Assembly (NCBI GenBank): GCA_020048295.1
Contig: JAIFMT010000068.1
Coordinates: 1-5,965 of the forward strand
Reading direction: 5' to 3'
Source of the DNA: Rhodoferax sp.
GTDB lineage: Bacteria > Pseudomonadota > Gammaproteobacteria > Burkholderiales > Burkholderiaceae
DNA: 5,965 nt
In this document: positions 4,402 through 5,965 of the stretch, in pieces
How positions within the stretch are numbered: the first letter of the stretch is position 1
Layout of the letters: every line of letters starts with the position of its first letter
Notes under the pieces: generated by a model
What the model saw: only the letters and a program-made list of their open reading frames with translations
The model's database searches: none
Told to the model about the DNA's origin: nothing
Position numbers and translations under genes: made by a program

Positions 4402-5965
4402 ATGACCCAAGCCAATCACCTTGACCGCACGCAGCCCAACAACGCATCGACGGACGCGGTGGTGGACGGCGTTGCTGTGGTGAGCTCCGAGCATGAACAC
4501 CTGGCGTTGCCGGTCGGAACGCAGATTGCTGAATTCGTCATCACCGGGCTGATCGGTATCGGTGGTTTTGGCATTGTCTATCTGGCGCGCGACGAGTCGC
4601 TGGGCCGGCAGGTGGCACTGAAGGAATACATGCCCTCGTCGCTGGCGGTGCGACAGCAAGGCATCACGGTCTCCGCCAGGTCGGAACGCAACGCTGACAC
4701 GTTTTTGGCCGGCCTCAAGAGCTTTATCAACGAGGCGCGCATGTTGGCACTGTTCAACCATCCGGCGCTGGTCAAGGTTTACCGCTTCTGGGAGGCCAAC
4801 GGCACCGCCTACATGGTGATGCCTTATTACCAGGGGCAAACGCTTAAAAAGGCTTTGGCCGGCATGCTGACACCACCGTCCGAGGCCTGGTTGCGCCAGA
4901 TGTTGTATCCGTTGCTGGAAGCGCTAGAGATCATTCACGCCAAGAACTGCTTTCATCGCGACATCGCACCCGACAATATTCTGCTGCTCGACAACGGACA
5001 GCCATTGCTGCTGGATTTTGGTGCGGCACGGCAGGTGATCAGCGATATGGTGAACAACCTGACGGTGATTCTCAAAGCCGGCTATACACCGATTGAGCAG
5101 TACACCAGTGACCCCAACCTGCCCCAGGGTGCCTGGACGGATATTTACGCGCTGGGTGCTGTGGTGCACTTCGCCATCACTGGCCAAGCGCCCACCGCGT
5201 CAGTCAGCCGCATCGTCAACGATGGTTACGAACCACTGACACAACGCTGCAATGGACTGTACACAGCGGCGTTCCTTCAGGTGATCGACAGCAGTCTGGC
5301 CGTGAAACCAGGCGACCGCCCGCAAAGTGTCAACGCCTTGCGAACATTGCTGATTCCCCCGGCCAACTCAGCCACACTTTCGGCAACACCAAACCAGATC
5401 GCCACACCGCCGATGGGCGGGTCGGCAACCCCACCACACCGACCCAGTTGGCCCTGGGTTATGCTGGTGCTGGTGCTGCTGGTTGCAGCAGGCGCCTACT
5501 TCATGACCCAACCCAGCCTGCGCCCTGTCGCGGCACAGCCTGCGCTGCCTGGGGTAGAAACCGCGCCCGCCCGCTCTGCGCAACCTACCGCGCCAACCGC
5601 AAACAATGCGCTGCAACCCACGGTTGCAGCAGCGGCATCCGCAACGCCACAACCGGTCTCCGAACCCCCACCCACCACGCCGGATGCCGCCATCCTGACC
5701 GAGATGCGCGAAACCACAGCCACCCCGCCTGCGGCTGTCACTACAGCACCTTCAACCCCTGTCACCACGCCGCCACCTGTCAGGAAAGTGAACCTGTCTG
5801 GCCCACCCTGGTTGCGCGAGATGCGTCAGAAGCTGGTAAGCTGCGAGTCGCTGGGTCTCATTGAGCAGCTGGTCTGCATTGACCAGACGCGCAAAAAATA
5901 CTGTGCGCCGTCGCACTGGGGAACGGTGGACGAATGCCGCGTCAGTCGGGGGCTTTCCAACGATT
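4402..5965 (+). CDS. Membrane-anchored Hanks-type serine/threonine protein kinase, 3' truncated by window edge
   Basis: The frame is open for 521 codons from the ATG at 4402 and leaves the window without a stop. An in-frame TGA at 4381 and the absence of another start between fix 4402 as the first possible start, though no clear ribosome-binding site precedes it. Kinase motifs appear in order: glycine loop GIGGFGIVY (52-60), VALKEY with the ATP-binding Lys74, a NEARML helix-C glutamate, catalytic loop HRDIAPDN (185-192, Asp187), DFG (205-207), the activation-segment end GYTPIEQY, and TDIYALG. The catalytic-loop lysine usual in Ser/Thr kinases is Ala189. After the kinase domain comes one hydrophobic helix (about 350-368). 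An Ala/Pro/Thr-rich stalk follows to about residue 465, then a compact segment with Cys481, Cys492, Cys501 and Cys512, probably disulphide-bonded outside the cytoplasm. The layout suggests a sensor that detects an envelope signal and phosphorylates cytoplasmic proteins. The ligand and targets cannot be deduced. A hairpin separates it from cbbO. Confidence 0.92.
   Translation, partial: MTQANHLDRTQPNNASTDAVVDGVAVVSSEHEHLALPVGTQIAEFVITGLIGIGGFGIVYLARDESLGRQVALKEYMPSSLAVRQQGITVSARSERNADTFLAGLKSFINEARMLALFNHPALVKVYRFWEANGTAYMVMPYYQGQTLKKALAGMLTPPSEAWLRQMLYPLLEALEIIHAKNCFHRDIAPDNILLLDNGQPLLLDFGAARQVISDMVNNLTVILKAGYTPIEQYTSDPNLPQGAWTDIYALGAVVHFAITGQAPTASVSRIVNDGYEPLTQRCNGLYTAAFLQVIDSSLAVKPGDRPQSVNALRTLLIPPANSATLSATPNQIATPPMGGSATPPHRPSWPWVMLVLVLLVAAGAYFMTQPSLRPVAAQPALPGVETAPARSAQPTAPTANNALQPTVAAAASATPQPVSEPPPTTPDAAILTEMRETTATPPAAVTTAPSTPVTTPPPVRKVNLSGPPWLREMRQKLVSCESLGLIEQLVCIDQTRKKYCAPSHWGTVDECRVSRGLSND

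Noticed and set aside
4333..4839. Minus-strand frame of 168 codons over the kinase start
   Set aside because: It is antisense to the glycine loop and the ATP-binding lysine region of the kinase, and no family is recognisable.
5448..5864. Plus-strand frame of 138 codons in the kinase stalk
   Set aside because: It is a shifted frame of the Ala/Pro/Thr-rich region of the kinase. The kinase frame is open throughout and carries the transmembrane helix and cysteine module.

Overview
The window is high-GC DNA that reads as a betaproteobacterial chromosome, most likely from the Comamonadaceae (Rhodoferax/Polaromonas-like). That placement is an inference from the protein families, the codon usage and the style of the intergenic repeats; no 16S or other phylogenetic marker is present. 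All three confident gene calls from the left edge to 4157, and the kinase to the right, are on the + strand.

Left part (1-4157): a form II RuBisCO cluster. It holds the C-terminal half of cbbM (to 649), then cbbQ (1064-1870, a MoxR-type AAA+ ATPase) and cbbO (1875-4157, a von Willebrand factor A protein). CbbQ and CbbO together form the known RuBisCO activase that uses ATP to remodel inhibited RuBisCO and release tightly bound sugar phosphates. cbbQ and cbbO are 4 bases apart and almost certainly co-translated. cbbM is separated from them by a 414-base gap.

The cbbM-cbbQ gap (650-1063) is the most unusual part. It holds two ~100-base palindromic elements, 708-811 and 893-994, in opposite orientation. 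They have the same geometry (outer stem, 16-nt spacer, 9-bp inner stem with a 3-nt loop, 19-nt spacer, outer stem). The spacers are strongly conserved, while the stems differ in sequence but still pair, which is the signature of a structure-selected repeat family. A weaker hairpin lies just after the cbbM stop.

Right part (4158-5965): a terminator-like repeat closes the cbb cluster. It is followed by a leader of about 170 bases with a small palindrome, an orphan perfect Shine-Dalgarno sequence and tiny ORFs. A Hanks-type Ser/Thr protein kinase gene then starts at 4402 and runs off the right edge. The kinase has a cytoplasmic catalytic domain, one transmembrane helix, a long Ala/Pro/Thr-rich stalk and a four-cysteine extracytoplasmic segment. 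Whether it has any functional link to the RuBisCO cluster cannot be told from the sequence; the terminator between them suggests a separate transcription unit.
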